Assembly (NCBI GenBank): GCA_021234155.1
Contig: JAJEKV010000033.1
Coordinates: forward strand, 10,486,163 to 10,550,162
Direction: 5' to 3'
DNA length: 64,000 bases
DNA from: Isoetes taiwanensis
Lineage: Eukaryota > Streptophyta > Lycopodiopsida > Isoetales > Isoetaceae
The notes under the pieces were generated by a model. It was not told the origin of the DNA. It searched no databases and saw only the letters and a list, made by a program, of their open reading frames with translations. Position 1 is the stretch's first letter; every line of letters begins with the position of its first letter. The translations under genes were made by a program, and so were the position numbers. This document shows, in pieces, positions 45,437 to 56,799 of this stretch.

Positions 45437-48400
45437 TCATAATAAACTGTAATTCATATGGCCAAGAGACTCTCTACCCATGGTAGGAACAACACTTTGT
45501 ATGTTCATCTCGCCTTCGACAATTAGAGCCTCTATTAGATGATTTCTCCGTGACTTGGCATAGGCATCAGTGAACCAGTTGGATGTCATCTGCATGGTTC
45601 ACAAGTATTAGAAAATTGTATCAGCAAATAATGCACAAGAAAATACTTTGTTCTACTTAAAAAAATGGAGCTTGGCTGTGCAGCAACCATGGCATCGATG
45701 AATGCGTGCATGTAAGCCACAATGTATATGCAAGGAGTGTTGTTACTGGTTTCAGGCACTTTGGGATGGTGGACAGGGGCATCAAATTCTTCCTGCCATG
45801 GCTTAAACTGTTGGATCCCAACATCATGTTATTAATCACAAGCTTATGAAACCTGCACGATTGCAATGTGAGAATAAGCAAAGCATAAGAAGTTGCAACA
45901 TGAGCATAAGCAAATCATTGAAAAGAAACCGAAACTGATACTTACTTTTGGAGTAGTTTAGCGTCCACTGCGTAGCCTTTGACAGGAGACAGAATCTGTA
46001 TGCTTAGACTCACTAAACATGGGAGAGCGTTTCTGAGTGGACCAGCAAGCACAAATATTGCCAAACCAAAATTTGGCATTTGCAGAACCAGGACAAAAAT
46101 ATATTGACATCGTGCAAGCACAATGCCATCCATCCCTTCCTTTATGTGGGTGTTCTGGACATCTGCAGAACTTCTGTTCTTAAGGACACTCACAAAATTG
46201 AGGAAGCTCTCTGGTTTGAACATAAAAAACTTATTTTTAAGCTCAGATGAAAGAGAGCTGCAAAAGTACCAGCACATAAATCCAAAAGACATATTAATAC
46301 ATACTCTGAATGAGTGTAAGAATGAAATAATAGAAAAATATTTAAAAGCCTACCTCCCATACACTTCTACCATCTTTGATGTCAAGTCAAGCTTCCAGCA
46401 AAACTCGTCGACATCGGTTTGGAACACAACAGGTGCAGGCTTAAGTATACAGTCCCTGTAAGGAGTGAATGGGGCCAACCTTCTCAGTCGGTCCACTAAA
46501 ATGTACAAGGCAACGAGAGCATTAGCATCACAAAAATTATACAAGTAATGAATAAACAAGATACTCACTTTGTTCTTTCATCACCATCTTTTGTGCCAGA
46601 GTTAGAGGCTGCTCCTTCTGCATCTTTTGTGGACTCTTGCACCTTGTTTGCTATGTCATCAAGCGCGCGATCAATGTCCTCTTGTTCTGGTTCTGACTCA
46701 GAAGCAGGTTTATCCTTAATTTTAACTTGTGATCTTGTCCTATGTAAAAAAAACTATGGTTAATTATCATAAAGCTGAGATGACTAAACAAATTAGCTAA
46801 CTAATCCTGCACATACCTCTTTGTTGGTGGTGGTAGTGCCTTGCCTGGGGATTTCCTTTTTGGAGGGTTTTTTTTTTTTGCTGCAGCCTATTTTTTTTCC
46901 TCTTGGAGTTACAGCAGCGACCTTTTGTTTCCTCCTAGGAGTAGACTCAACATCCACCTATTCCTCTTGGGGCTCCTCTTCCCTACACTTGCCTGGGTTA
47001 AATCAGTATCTGTATCCACTGTAGCATCTGTAATAGGTACAGAACTCGCATCTGCAGATGATGCTGATGCTGATGATGGAGCAGACCCTGATTTTGCAGC
47101 ATCTGAAGCTTTCTATGGAACTTTTTCAATTGGTGCAGTTAATGATTTTGCAGCTCCTGATGGGCCTAAGGATACAGTTTGATCAGTTGGTAACGTATCT
47201 ATAACTCCTACTGTTCTAGCTCTCAAAACTGCAATCTTCTCTATTTCTTCAATTTCAGACTGCCATGTTCGAGCCTGCACTATTGCGACAGGTTCTGTTA
47301 CTGGCAGAGACATCCTGGTTGGTGATTTGGAAGTGGAAGCTGGCACCTGTTCATATTGAAGGTTTTCACGGTCATCACCATCTGTAAACAAAGTCGATGC
47401 AGACGGTTCAGCAATGTCAGCGACGGAAGGTTGCATGCAAGTGGCCTTCTAGATATAAACATCCTCATCTGGAAATAAACAAATGGTGTAAATGTTAATA
47501 CACATAAAAGCAAAACTCAATGTTAATAAACATGAAAATAGAACTTAAGTATGAGAAATATCAGGTACATTCTGGTACATCCATCTGTAACATGTACATT
47601 TTATGTACATCGAATGTATCAAATGTACGTAACTTTAAAAGCGGCCATTCAACCTACATTTAATGTACATTTAATGTATATAATGTAGATAATGTACATA
47701 GATGGACCCAAGCATGCAGATTGCAGAGAGAGAGAATATAGACCTATGCCCAAAAAATGCACATATATGTAACAAAGGTACATAAATATGAATCATCTAC
47801 AGATGCACTCCAACCACAGGAACACATGCATTTAAAAAAAGAACATGTACATCTACTTCCAGATGTAGACTCAATTAAATCCATGTATAACTAATACATA
47901 AAACAAATCATACATCTGCAGCTCAAGCTTAAAAATAGAAACATCAATAAACAAGCAAGTATATGCCTATGTACCCCTGATGTACAATAAAAAAAAACAC
48001 ATACAAGGAACAACACTGCACTATAAGACATACATGTAAAACTATGAAGATTACAGTAACAAATATGAATCAAGAGCAATCTAAGATTAATCATTCAGAG
48101 TAATGCATACCTTGTCCAGCATGGAAACCAAGCTGATTTTGAGTGCCCTCATCCCAAATGCAGCCTTTTATGCAATTCTGTTTTTCATATACGAGATAAT
48201 TAGACACGCAAAAGAGGCAATAAGGATCTCTGCAAGGAGCCAGCAGCACCAAACCAGATTTGCCAAAGCCTTGGCCACAACAGGTACACGAATTGAATGA
48301 GATGAACTCTTGTACAGAAGTAGCTCCTATAGGATTTGGCCTAAGGTGCAGAGCAATAGGTCCTACTCTCCCCATGAAATTCAAAATCTGGGAATGCCTT

Positions 48401-49318
48401 TGTTGAACAAGTTCCATGTAGCTAAGTTTCTCCTTTGCTTGTTGAATTGAAATTTCATGTTTTTCAATGTCTCTAGTTGCTTCCTGCAAACCAATCTCCA
48501 GCTTAGAACGGTGCTTTTCCTTCTCTGTTCTACTCATAACCAAGTCTTCCAATTTGTATTTCAACACTCCATAGCTAACTTGATTTCCAGCAGGATCATT
48601 GGCCAATTTGTCAAATTCCAACTTCGTGTCTTTTATTTTTAGGGAAATCTGCTGCAAATCTTCTTCTAGCATATCCTTTTCTACCCGCAATCCGGCTGAT
48701 CACTTTCAATGCATCCCTCCTTTTGGCTTCCAGCACTTCCACTTCATTCAATAGGTTAATTTTATCCTCTGAACCATACTGAAGTAACTGGTTTATTATG
48801 TCAACATCAGATTTAGAATAGCCTAAAGCCCTAGCATTCTGATGCAATACCACCTCCTGCTTGATATTCGACGATTTTCCTGTTGTAGGTTCCTCTGTAA
48901 TATCTAAAGTTTTGGCAAGATCCTTGGCAGTCTTAGCAACATCCACCCAATAAATAAGGCGTCCCTTCAAATGAAGAGCAAATGCCCGAGCAAAATATGT
49001 GAAAATATAGTGGTTTGTTACCTGCTTCTTGCCATAAACCAATTCATAATATTTAAAAAATTCTTCTTTCCATGCATTCTGAACTCTACCTTCCTTGAAT
49101 CCTCTTCTATTCTTTGGAGCTGCACCCCATACTTCATTCATAATTTCCTCGAGTCCGGGTATGTAGATCTCGGCATGTTTTTCACGGAGGTCTTTGGCTT
49201 GGATCACTGCCAAAAGTTTTCTCTTTGCTGGTAATTTTCCACTGCCGGAATTGCTAGTTTCTTGGTTTGGCTGTGGCGAAGAGCAAGCACTGAGTTGGGG
49301 AACAGATTTTGGGGCCAT
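45437..49318 (-). pseudogene. Coiled-coil/RING-like/Ulp1-like multi-exon protein
   Basis: Exon 1 starts MAPKSVPQLSACSSPQPNQE at 49318 and runs to about 48700, where a one-base shift leads into a coiled coil (LRVEKDMLEEDLQQISLKIK) and a RING-like Cys cluster (CTCCGQ...PCRDPYCLFC...CIKGC, about 48290-48150). Donor AAG|GTATGC is at 48111. Later exons: about 47460-47113 (with an in-frame TAG near its start), 46739-46569, 46494-46354, 46257-45946, about 45807-45661 and 45589-45437. The last exons recall a C48/Ulp1 protease: QYIFVLVLQMPNFGLAIFVL where families have ...HWxL, and ETSNNTPCIYIVAYMHAFID around the nucleophile region. The usual His appears replaced by Asn. It is plausibly a transposon accessory protein, now decaying. 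Confidence 0.55.
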
Positions 49319-49812
49319 AGTTGGACCAAGAATTGGTGATCGGAATGGAGTATGCGCGGGCGGGATAGCAAACGCGAGGCAAAGCAGGCAAGAATTTGGT
49401 AAAGAAATTTAAAATCCGAAAATGGTGCGGTTGCAGAGTGATGGATAGCATTAATCATGGCAGTTACTAGCGGTTCATGATTATAGGACTCCCTAATTTG
49501 TCATTGGGTACATATGTATATGTATAAAAAGGGCTACATTTCTAGACACCCTTTCATGCTTTTACCCTAAGGAATTGCAATGCATAAGCATAGAATTCTA
49601 TCTAGCAAAAAACTTCATAATGATTACTAAAACGTTCTGCTCTAAATGAGGACACAAAAAAACCCTTATGCAGTTGCAAAGAGCAAACATGCAATTACAT
49701 GTTCTAGGCCAGACAAATCACCTAATGCATTTACTATGCATATCTAAAGTTTAGAAACCAAGCATTGGTTTGCTTACTTCTAATTGCAATGTCCCAATTT
49801 CTCGTTCAATCC

Positions 49813-51191
49813 CTGTAGTAAAAGCAACAATAAAGGCACATAATCAAGGAGCTTGGAGGCCACATGCAAATAAAACAATAGGGCTTAAAAACACTACAGA
49901 CCTCGTGTAGCATTACACATCTCTCACTTACTTGTACGAAGAACATCTGTGTAAGTAGATAGTATAATTAATAAGCATCAAACTATTTACTAACTCTACA
50001 AAGGCTTCATCACAGGCTAAAAAAAAGGAATCTGTTTATCAGAATGTGATCATGATAAGACAAATATACCCTAAAAGAGAAATGATCCTACGACAAATGA
50101 GAAATGGGATCTCCTAAGAGAGCCCCAAAAACCCTGAAAGAGAAATGGGATTTTTTAAGAGAGCTTCAAAGTCCTGCAGGAAAGGAAAACGAAATGAAAC
50201 AAATGTTGCTTTTCAGACCTTTGGGATTAGGTTTCTTTTTGATGATGTTCATCTCGTTCTGATGCCTCCAAAAACTGGAACTGGAAACCCGTACCATATA
50301 TCCCTTTGGTGGAAACCAATCACTCAACAGCAAGGAGTGATCCGGCGTTTAAGATTTGGAAGCTCCAGGGTAAATGGAAACTAGTAAAGCTTGTTGGGAG
50401 AACGTACCTAAATGTCATGGCAGATCATTCATTCAGCCCCAAACCAAGTCTTTTGAAAATTTTCCCCAAGCTCTTCAAAATCTCAGAAAAGCTTTGCTAT
50501 AAACGTTAAAACCAAATGAAGAAATGAAGAAACCAGGAGCATTCTACCTGATGCTGGATGGATCTGGTGCTGCCTGGGGCCTTAGGATTTGAGTTGTCCA
50601 GAGAAAGAAGTTGTAGTGGCGATGTTTCTGAAGGCCTAAACTTGACAAAATTAAATAGAGAAATGAAAGAACCGGAAACCTTTGGGAAATCTACCAGATA
50701 AAGATGGTAATGCCTGAGCCTTCTCGGGTTTGTTTTGCTTCTGCCATTTTGAAGCATTGGCAAGAACTGCAGAGAATGAACCAGGGGCTTCACCGTAACA
50801 TTACATTTGCTCGAGGTAAGCAGCCAAGGTTTCCCTGCCATAAGTATACGCCATATCCTAGCCCGAAATGTAAGATGTCTTGTAGGCATACATACATTTC
50901 AAAACATAAAAAAAACCCCTTCCTGCCCACGCAACCCTTTTATATGGGATACGTATGTGAACTCCCCTTGATGGGGGCTTCTGGAGTATGGCAATGGATG
51001 GAGCTATTGTTGGCCAAATAAAATGCTGAACTATGTAATTAATTTATTAGTAAGAAAAACAAGCTAACATACTGAATTACATATGAGTATTCTGTAAAAT
51101 GTTCACTCCTTATGGAGGGAGTGACTCTGGGGAAGCATGCTGGTGGAAGCATGTTGTAGTTGCTAGGTGATCCTTGTACCTTATCAAAACA
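49813..51191. other. Upstream flank of VPS2-like exons
   Basis: The first coding exon expected for a VPS2-type protein was sought here and not found. Open frames on both strands at 50145-51021 lack domains. A short duplicated phrase (GAGAAATGGGATYTYYTAAG) lies at about 50099-50165. Confidence 0.35.
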
Positions 51192-52990
51192 TGTATAATT
51201 CAGTTTGGCTAGATTCGAATGGAATATTCTTTGTCCGTTTTTCAAATTCAGGGCTTTCGCAACACGTGTCGTAAAATATCCATCGTTCTCAAATTTGGGC
51301 CTCTCACTCTGGCGACCGTCGAAGATGCCTCCATTGAGAAGGACGGCCATTGATGTTCAAGTCGATCTGCATACTTCTCCATGTCATCTGCCTAATGGGC
51401 AGGATCTGTCAGCAGAAAGAAAAAAATGAGGATGAATTCACAAGGCATTGGTAACAAGATGCAAAAGAACTGGCAGTTTTGAGAGGAGAATAGGGAAGGT
51501 CGAAACTTAGAGTTATGCCTATGGTAGCAGAGTTAAATAGAGTTAAATAACCAGGAAACAAATGGAAGCACGAGCAAAAAGGAGCCACATGTAATACTGC
51601 CACCGATATTCCATGGATTCAATGCATGCCCTGCAAATCCTGCTACAATCAATTTGAAAATCATTCTGTTCTTCGGACCAATGTAAGTTGCTAGATGGCT
51701 CAACTTGCAGACAAAGCAAATGCCTGTATCAAGTTTCCTACGGAGATGGGTCTTGTAGAAGACGATGGCCACAGAAACAATTGATACGATAATTAGGGAT
51801 CTTTTACTATCGCATCTAGGCTTCTGGGCATGGGCGCATGGAAATTCTCCTTCCCTCCTCAATCCGGTAGACGTAGAAATGAGCTCTGGGAAGTTTGTTA
51901 CAGGACAAATTATTCAAGGCAACAATGATACGTGTGTTTTACTAGAATTTCTCTTTAAATTATCTGAAACTTTTCGTGCTTCTGTTGCGAATTAAAATTT
52001 TTTTGTTCCCAAGCTCATAGCGGCAACACACGAAGAACATACCCCTATTTTTCTGGCAACTGGGCTCGCACAAACTCTCGCAAGAGAAACCCTCGGTGCT
52101 TCGCAAGGTCTGTGAAAAACTCTCGGCACTTCGGAGATTCTCAGCATCTCCAGGCCGTTGTTGGTTGTGCGACAAAACCAAAAAAAGTTTGATTGCGCAA
52201 CAGAAGCACGTAATGTTTCAAATAATTTGAAGAAAAATTCTAGTAAAACACACGTATCATTGTTGCCTTGAATAATTTGTCCTGCAGCAAACTTCCCAGA
52301 GCTCGTTTCTACGTCTACCGGATTGAGGAGGGAAGGAGAATTTCCCTGCGCCCATGCACATAAGCCTAGATGCAATAGTAAAAAGTCCCTCATTATCGTG
52401 CCAATTGTTTCTGTCGTCAAATTGCCTCGTAAAAGACCCATCTCCGTAGGAAACTTGATACAGGCATTTGCTTTGCCTGTAAGCCGATCCATCTAGAAGC
52501 TTACATTAATCCGACGAACAGAATGATTTTCAAATTGATTGTAGCAGGATTTGCAGGGCATGCATTGAATCTGTGGAATATTGCTGCCAATATCCATTAG
52601 CATGTGGCTCTTTTTTGCCCGTGCTTCCATTTGTTTCTTGGTTATTTAACTCTACTATCGCCATAGCCATAACTCTAAGTTTCAACCTTCCATGTTCTCT
52701 CAAAACCTCCAATTTTTTGATCCCTGTTATCAATGCCTTATGAATTCATCCTCATTTTTTCCTTCTGCTGACAGATCCTGCCCACTAGGCAAATGACATG
52801 GAGAAGCACGCAGATCAGCTTGAACGTCAAAAGCCGTCCTTCCTGGCAGAGACATCTTCGATTGCCACCAGAATGAAAGGCCCAAATTTGAGGACACGGG
52901 ATATTTCATGACGTTTTGTAAAAGCCCTAAATTTGAACAATCGACAAAAAAATATTCCATTAGAATCTAACCAAACTGAATTATATACAT
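51192..52990. repeat. Long inverted repeat, ~0.8-kb arms, ~0.2-kb spacer
   Basis: The left arm (51192-about 51990) is the reverse complement of the right arm (about 52194-52990) with scattered substitutions. One block of roughly 49 nt around 51903-51951 is identical to its partner. A ~200-bp unique spacer lies between. Transcription across it would give a long imperfect double-stranded RNA. Open frames in the arms (for example minus 51533-51862, with TM-like ends) are not recognised, so I cannot say whether the arms derive from a gene. It lies ~0.8 kb upstream of the AUX1/LAX gene. Confidence 0.85.
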
Positions 52991-53767
52991 ATGAAAAGAT
53001 AGACCATTGAATACTTACATGGAAAGACGCGTTGATAGCCTAAATGGACAGATATCAGACAGGCGGTGTAATAACTACAACGACCAACGTGCAGACCAAG
53101 AAGAACTGTAGCAGTGACCTTTTCCAACTTATTTCGAGCCCTGTGCTGTGACATCTGCCATGAGCAGCATCGATTGAACCAGGCGAATTCGGCTACCTCG
53201 AGCTCTTTTTACAGATCCGGTTGCTTCAGAGTTGTGAATACTTCAGGGGATTGAATATGCAGATTAATTGCTGAGATATTCTTTGAACCTAGACCCTCTT
53301 CTAAATTCCTCAAGCCAGGCTAAACCAATCCTAACTTGTTCTCCAGCTTCATCCACAGTTGCAACCACAGTTGCAAGGGCAATTCTCAGTTGCAAGGCCA
53401 ACCCACATTGCGTTAGTACCTTAGTTTTTTTTTTTGGCAGTCAAGACAGCTTGCCTTAAAGTAAAAGGAGGGGACCATGAGCAGTCCGGAACTAGAATTT
53501 TGGTCTGTCAATTGCCAAGCCAAGAAAGTCAAGAAATTCAGAAATGCAAATTTTAAACACATTTAAATGTCAATAATGTCTAGAATATTAGAACATGACA
53601 AATACTACATCCATTATAGAAACAGAGCAGCATCAAAATAGAATACGCAAGCTTTCTTCCAAAGATACAGTGTAGTTGAATGAAATAATTCCAATTCACT
53701 ATCTGCTTCCTTCCAAAGATATAGTGTGGTTGAATGAAACAATTCCAATTCACTATCTGCTTCCGTA
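52991..53767. promoter_or_regulatory. AUX1/LAX upstream region with 54-bp tandem duplication
   Basis: Sequence between the inverted repeat and the AUX1/LAX start. At 53657-53764 a 54-bp unit (starting TTCCAAAGATA) is duplicated in tandem, ending 3 bp before the ATG at 53768, so the 5' leader is partly duplicated. No core promoter is claimed. Confidence 0.5.
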
Positions 53768-55763
53768 ATGGGTAAACCGCAGCCCATTGATGCAGAAAAT
53801 TCAGCACCAGCACTAGATGCAGGAAATTCCGCACCAGCACTAAATTGGAAAGATGAGATTGTCAAGGTTATTTGGAACGGTGGCTCTTCTTGGGATGCCT
53901 GGTTCACTGCAACGACCTGTCAGGTCTAGCTTATATTTCCTGTTTTGACTTATTGCAATCGTTGCTTTCCATGCTTTATTTTATGGTTTAATGTTCTTTG
54001 CAGATGGCCCAGGTTCTGTTGACACTGCCATATTCATTTGCACAGATGGGTCTTGCATCAGGCATTGTATTCCAGATTCTCTATGCATTCATGGGCTGCT
54101 GGAGCTCCTACATGACTGTCTGGCTTTATGCAGATTACAGGCATAGAAAAGAGACAATTGAAAAGATCAGTTTCAAAAATCATCATATCCAGGTACTTCA
54201 TAGCATTGTTAACATAGTATCAGATGCTTGAAATTTTCTATGATTCTTACGATTCTTACGCAATAATGTTAGTACTTTGAGATTCTAGATGGCCTCCTAG
54301 GAACACCTTGGAAAATAGCAACCCTGAGCTTCAGCGTGATATTTTTGTTCTTAACAGCAACAATTCAAATAATAGCCTGTGGCAGGTATGCCAGAACACA
54401 TTATCCTACAACCTCCATGTTAAATTCCTTAAACATCTCAGATATGTACCATTGCCTTGCAGCACTGCTTATTATATCAATGATAACCTGGATAAAAGAA
54501 CATGGACCTTGATACTTGGAAGTGGTTGCATAATCAGTGCGCTCATTCCTACGACTCAAAATTACCGTGTACTTTCCTCGGTTGGGATCATCATGACCAC
54601 ATATACTGCTTGGTATATGACCATTGCTTCCATAATGCATGGGCAGGTTTCTTCGCAAACCCCTCTATATTTTATGACGTATCTTTGTAGCATAGTCAGC
54701 AGTTCATAATGGACCTTCTTAACAATGATGCAACGTCTTAAGCTTTCTTTCCTTCTTCACTTTAGAGTCAAGATGTCAGGCATACAGGGCCTCATAGCTA
54801 TACAGATTATTACGCAGGCACCACAAATATTCTATTTACATTTGGGGGACATGCCGTAACAGTGTAATCTTTAATCTTCTGCAGTGCTCTAATTGCATAA
54901 GCTGAAGATAGCTGTTGATAACATGCATTTCTGTATAACAGGGAGATTATGCACCCTATGCGAAATCCAACAAAGTTCAAGTGGGTGTATCTCTGTGCCA
55001 TATTGTATATACTCACCCTGACATTACCTTCGGCAATATCAGTCTATTGGGCATATGGAGATGCCCTCTTAAACAGATCCAATGCATTTGCAGTCCTTCC
55101 AAAGACAAGATATCGAGATATAGCTGCAGTACTTATGCTTATGCACCAGGTTTGGCATCTTCAAATTAAAATCTTTACGCGCTGCATTGGTGCTAACTTA
55201 AGGCTTGAACTTTAGTTTATTGAATTTGGCATGTTAGCCATGCCAAATAATCTACTCTGGGAGAAGATGGTTGGAGTGCATCATCAAAAATCACGGCTGC
55301 TCAGATTGGCCTCAAGAATTCCTGTTATTCTTGCAATGTGGTTCCTTGCATTGATGGTGCCATTTTGTGGAGCAATTAATTCAGAAGTTGGAGCCGTGTT
55401 TGCGAGTGTTCCAGTATACATTATTCCTTGCATTGCACATATATTGTACTTTAAAGACCCGCTTGCTCGCAAGGTGAATGGAATTAGGACAACTGGAATT
55501 ATGTTGTTGTCTTGTAAAAACTCAGCTCCTATCTATAGTTAAGCATACTTACGTGATTATATTTTTGTAAATCACAGAATACGATAGAGAAGCTCCCTTA
55601 TTGGATGCCAACTTGGATAGGCATCTATTGCATAAATCTAGGAGTGGTGATATGGGTGACTATTGTTGCAGTTGGACTTGGATCTTGGGGAAGCACCAAA
55701 AACTTTATAAAGCAAATCCACACATTTGGTCTTTTTACAAAATGCTACCAATGTGGAAGCTGA
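53768..55763 (+). CDS. LAX: AUX1/LAX auxin influx carrier, 8 exons
   Basis: Exons 53768-53923, 54004-54192, 54273-54385, 54463-54646, 54766-54863, 54942-55149, 55216-55473 and 55578-55763 join in phase with GT-AG borders to give 463 residues; Arabidopsis AUX1 has 485. Matches include WNGGSSWDAWFTATTCQ, QVLLTLPYSFAQMGLASGIV, YYINDNLDKRTWT, TTYTAWYMTIASIMHGQ, GTTNILFTFGGHAVTVEIMH, LPSAISVYWAYGDALLNRSN and the C-terminal HTFGLFTKCYQCGS. The family is a plasma-membrane proton/indole-acetic-acid symporter with about 11 membrane spans, driving auxin uptake. The ATG is the first in frame, and the N-terminus is short with a small internal repeat (ENSAPALDA/GNSAPALNW). No disabling change was seen. 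It is the best supported multi-exon gene here. Confidence 0.93.
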
Positions 55764-56045
55764 GATAACAACAGAAAATACATCCACAACTTTAGTTTGT
55801 TTGCTTCATATAAAAAATAAGGACATCATGCCTCATGAACAAAGCAGAAATTTCCAAATGATAAAGGTTTGACATACCATATTGAAGTAGTTATGGAAAA
55901 AACTTCATTGACAATGTAATCTTGGACCAGAAAGACAGAGTACAAAGCAATTGGTTTTAGCAATATGCATGTAAAAGGTACCCGATATCAGCACGATAGT
56001 ATGCAAAAAAACGGTTATACACAGATCAAAAAAAGGGGATGAAGA

Positions 56046-56492
56046 ATGGGATCGACAGAAGGGGATTCTAGTTCTACAACATACTGGACCATTTCGCATG
56101 GAATAGCCAACAGATCAGGATATACATGTAGGGAATGTAAACGGAGCATACCTGTGAATGCACCGATCATCTGCCGGGATGGTAGAAAAATAAGACTGTT
56201 CTATCATCAACACTGCTTTTCTCAACACCCGGATCCCAGAAGCCAGCAAAATTCTAGTTCCAAATCTACCAAGTGGGACGGCAGTATCAGCTCCTCTGCT
56301 CCTCGAGGAAAAGGGTATGGAAAATGGTGGACTTCTGAATATGGCTACCGCGGTGCGCCTTCCAAACTTGGCCTCCCGAGGTCGCAGAGCTTGCACTTGG
56401 ATCAAAAGAATAGCAAGACCCAGAAGCAGATTAAAGAGCAAGACCCAGAAACAGATTTGAGATCTTGTGCTTCTGATGGAGAGTGTGACTAG
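56046..56492 (+). CDS. Small CCHC zinc-finger protein (PARP-finger-like)
   Basis: A 148-residue single-exon frame starting MGSTEGDSSSTTYWTISHGI. Residues 28-57 hold C-x2-C (CREC) followed by RDGRKIRLFYHQHC, a C-x2-C...H-x2-C set spaced like a PARP-type zinc finger, preceded by NRSGYT and followed by HPDPRSQ. The remainder is Ser/Lys-rich and low-complexity. I recall similar plant proteins of unknown role with CREC...VRDGRKLRLFYH...CF, but no name. The start is the first ATG; the gene lies ~280 bp after the AUX1/LAX stop on the same strand. Likely nuclear and nucleic-acid binding; function inferred only from the finger. Confidence 0.65.
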   Translation: MGSTEGDSSSTTYWTISHGIANRSGYTCRECKRSIPVNAPIICRDGRKIRLFYHQHCFSQHPDPRSQQNSSSKSTKWDGSISSSAPRGKGYGKWWTSEYGYRGAPSKLGLPRSQSLHLDQKNSKTQKQIKEQDPETDLRSCASDGECD

Positions 56493-56799
56493 CCTAAATA
56501 CGAAACATAGAGGCAGGTATCTATGTATTGTGTACTCGTTTGTCTGATCTAAAATTTTAATAGTTTTTCAATTTGGGTTTAGTCCGGGCTGAAGTTAGGG
56601 GCATATCTAAGTGTAGATTTGGGACATGACATGTATGTTGGAGATAATGGGTCACTCGGGAGCTATGTCAAGGAAAGTGGATCAACATTCTTGGATATCA
56701 TCCAATCGCTGATTGCCATGTGGCAAGCATTCTAATCAAGAATGGAAACAGAGTCTTCATTCTTGGAGTATCTTCTTCGTGGATTCTTTCCTTGACGTC

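Larger units (their letters stand above)
41083..49571. mobile_element. 8.48-kb DNA transposon with TIRs and TAAG duplication
   Basis: The left end (41087) reads GGGTAAAAGCATGAAAAGGT. The right end, read inward from 49567 on the other strand, gives GGGTAAAAGCATGAAAGGGT. The match extends about 23 bp with one or two differences. TAAG flanks both ends (41083-41086 and 49568-49571). The element interrupts a VPS2-like intron whose remaining pieces are 42 and ~205 bp. It encodes a plus-strand Cys-rich protein (41.2-43.7 kb) and convergent minus-strand genes (49.3-43.9 kb). TGTACA-type motifs cluster in its non-coding parts. The superfamily is unresolved: the plus-strand gene recalls the DUF7869 group, while termini and target size match no family I can assert. 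Confidence 0.8.
39885..49812 (-). pseudogene. VPS2/CHMP2-like ESCRT-III gene, transposon in intron
   Basis: Minus-strand exons with good splice sites: 49812-49778 (GIEREIGTLQLE), 41044-40994 (EKKLVAKIKKTAKTGNA), 40923-40819 (AATKILACELIRRRQQIAKL...RGVATHTQ), 40708-40637 (AMYANTAVTGAMTATNKAMS), 40145-about 40074 (QMEPTKQAKIMQEFQRQSAQ). Phases agree through the first four. The series follows the plant VPS2.2/VPS2.3 helical core, an ESCRT-III subunit that polymerises on endosomal membranes and recruits VPS4. After QMDMT no GT donor is present, and the next exon trace (EMMSIDAI near 39929) carries stops; the C-terminal MIM motif was not found, nor was the first exon. The 41087-49567 transposon splits intron 41045-49777, and SINE-like units lie in another intron. 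It is likely decayed, although a poor assembly or a GC donor could mimic decay. Confidence 0.78.

Noticed and set aside
51533-52492. Membrane protein genes in the inverted repeat arms
   Set aside because: The two arms give different open frames on the minus strand, neither shows a known family, and substitutions between arms do not look codon-constrained.
53580-53907. Minus-strand repetitive proteins (NWNCFIQPHYIFGRKQ-type)
   Set aside because: They arise from the 54-bp tandem duplication in the AUX1/LAX leader read backwards and overlap exon 1 of that gene.
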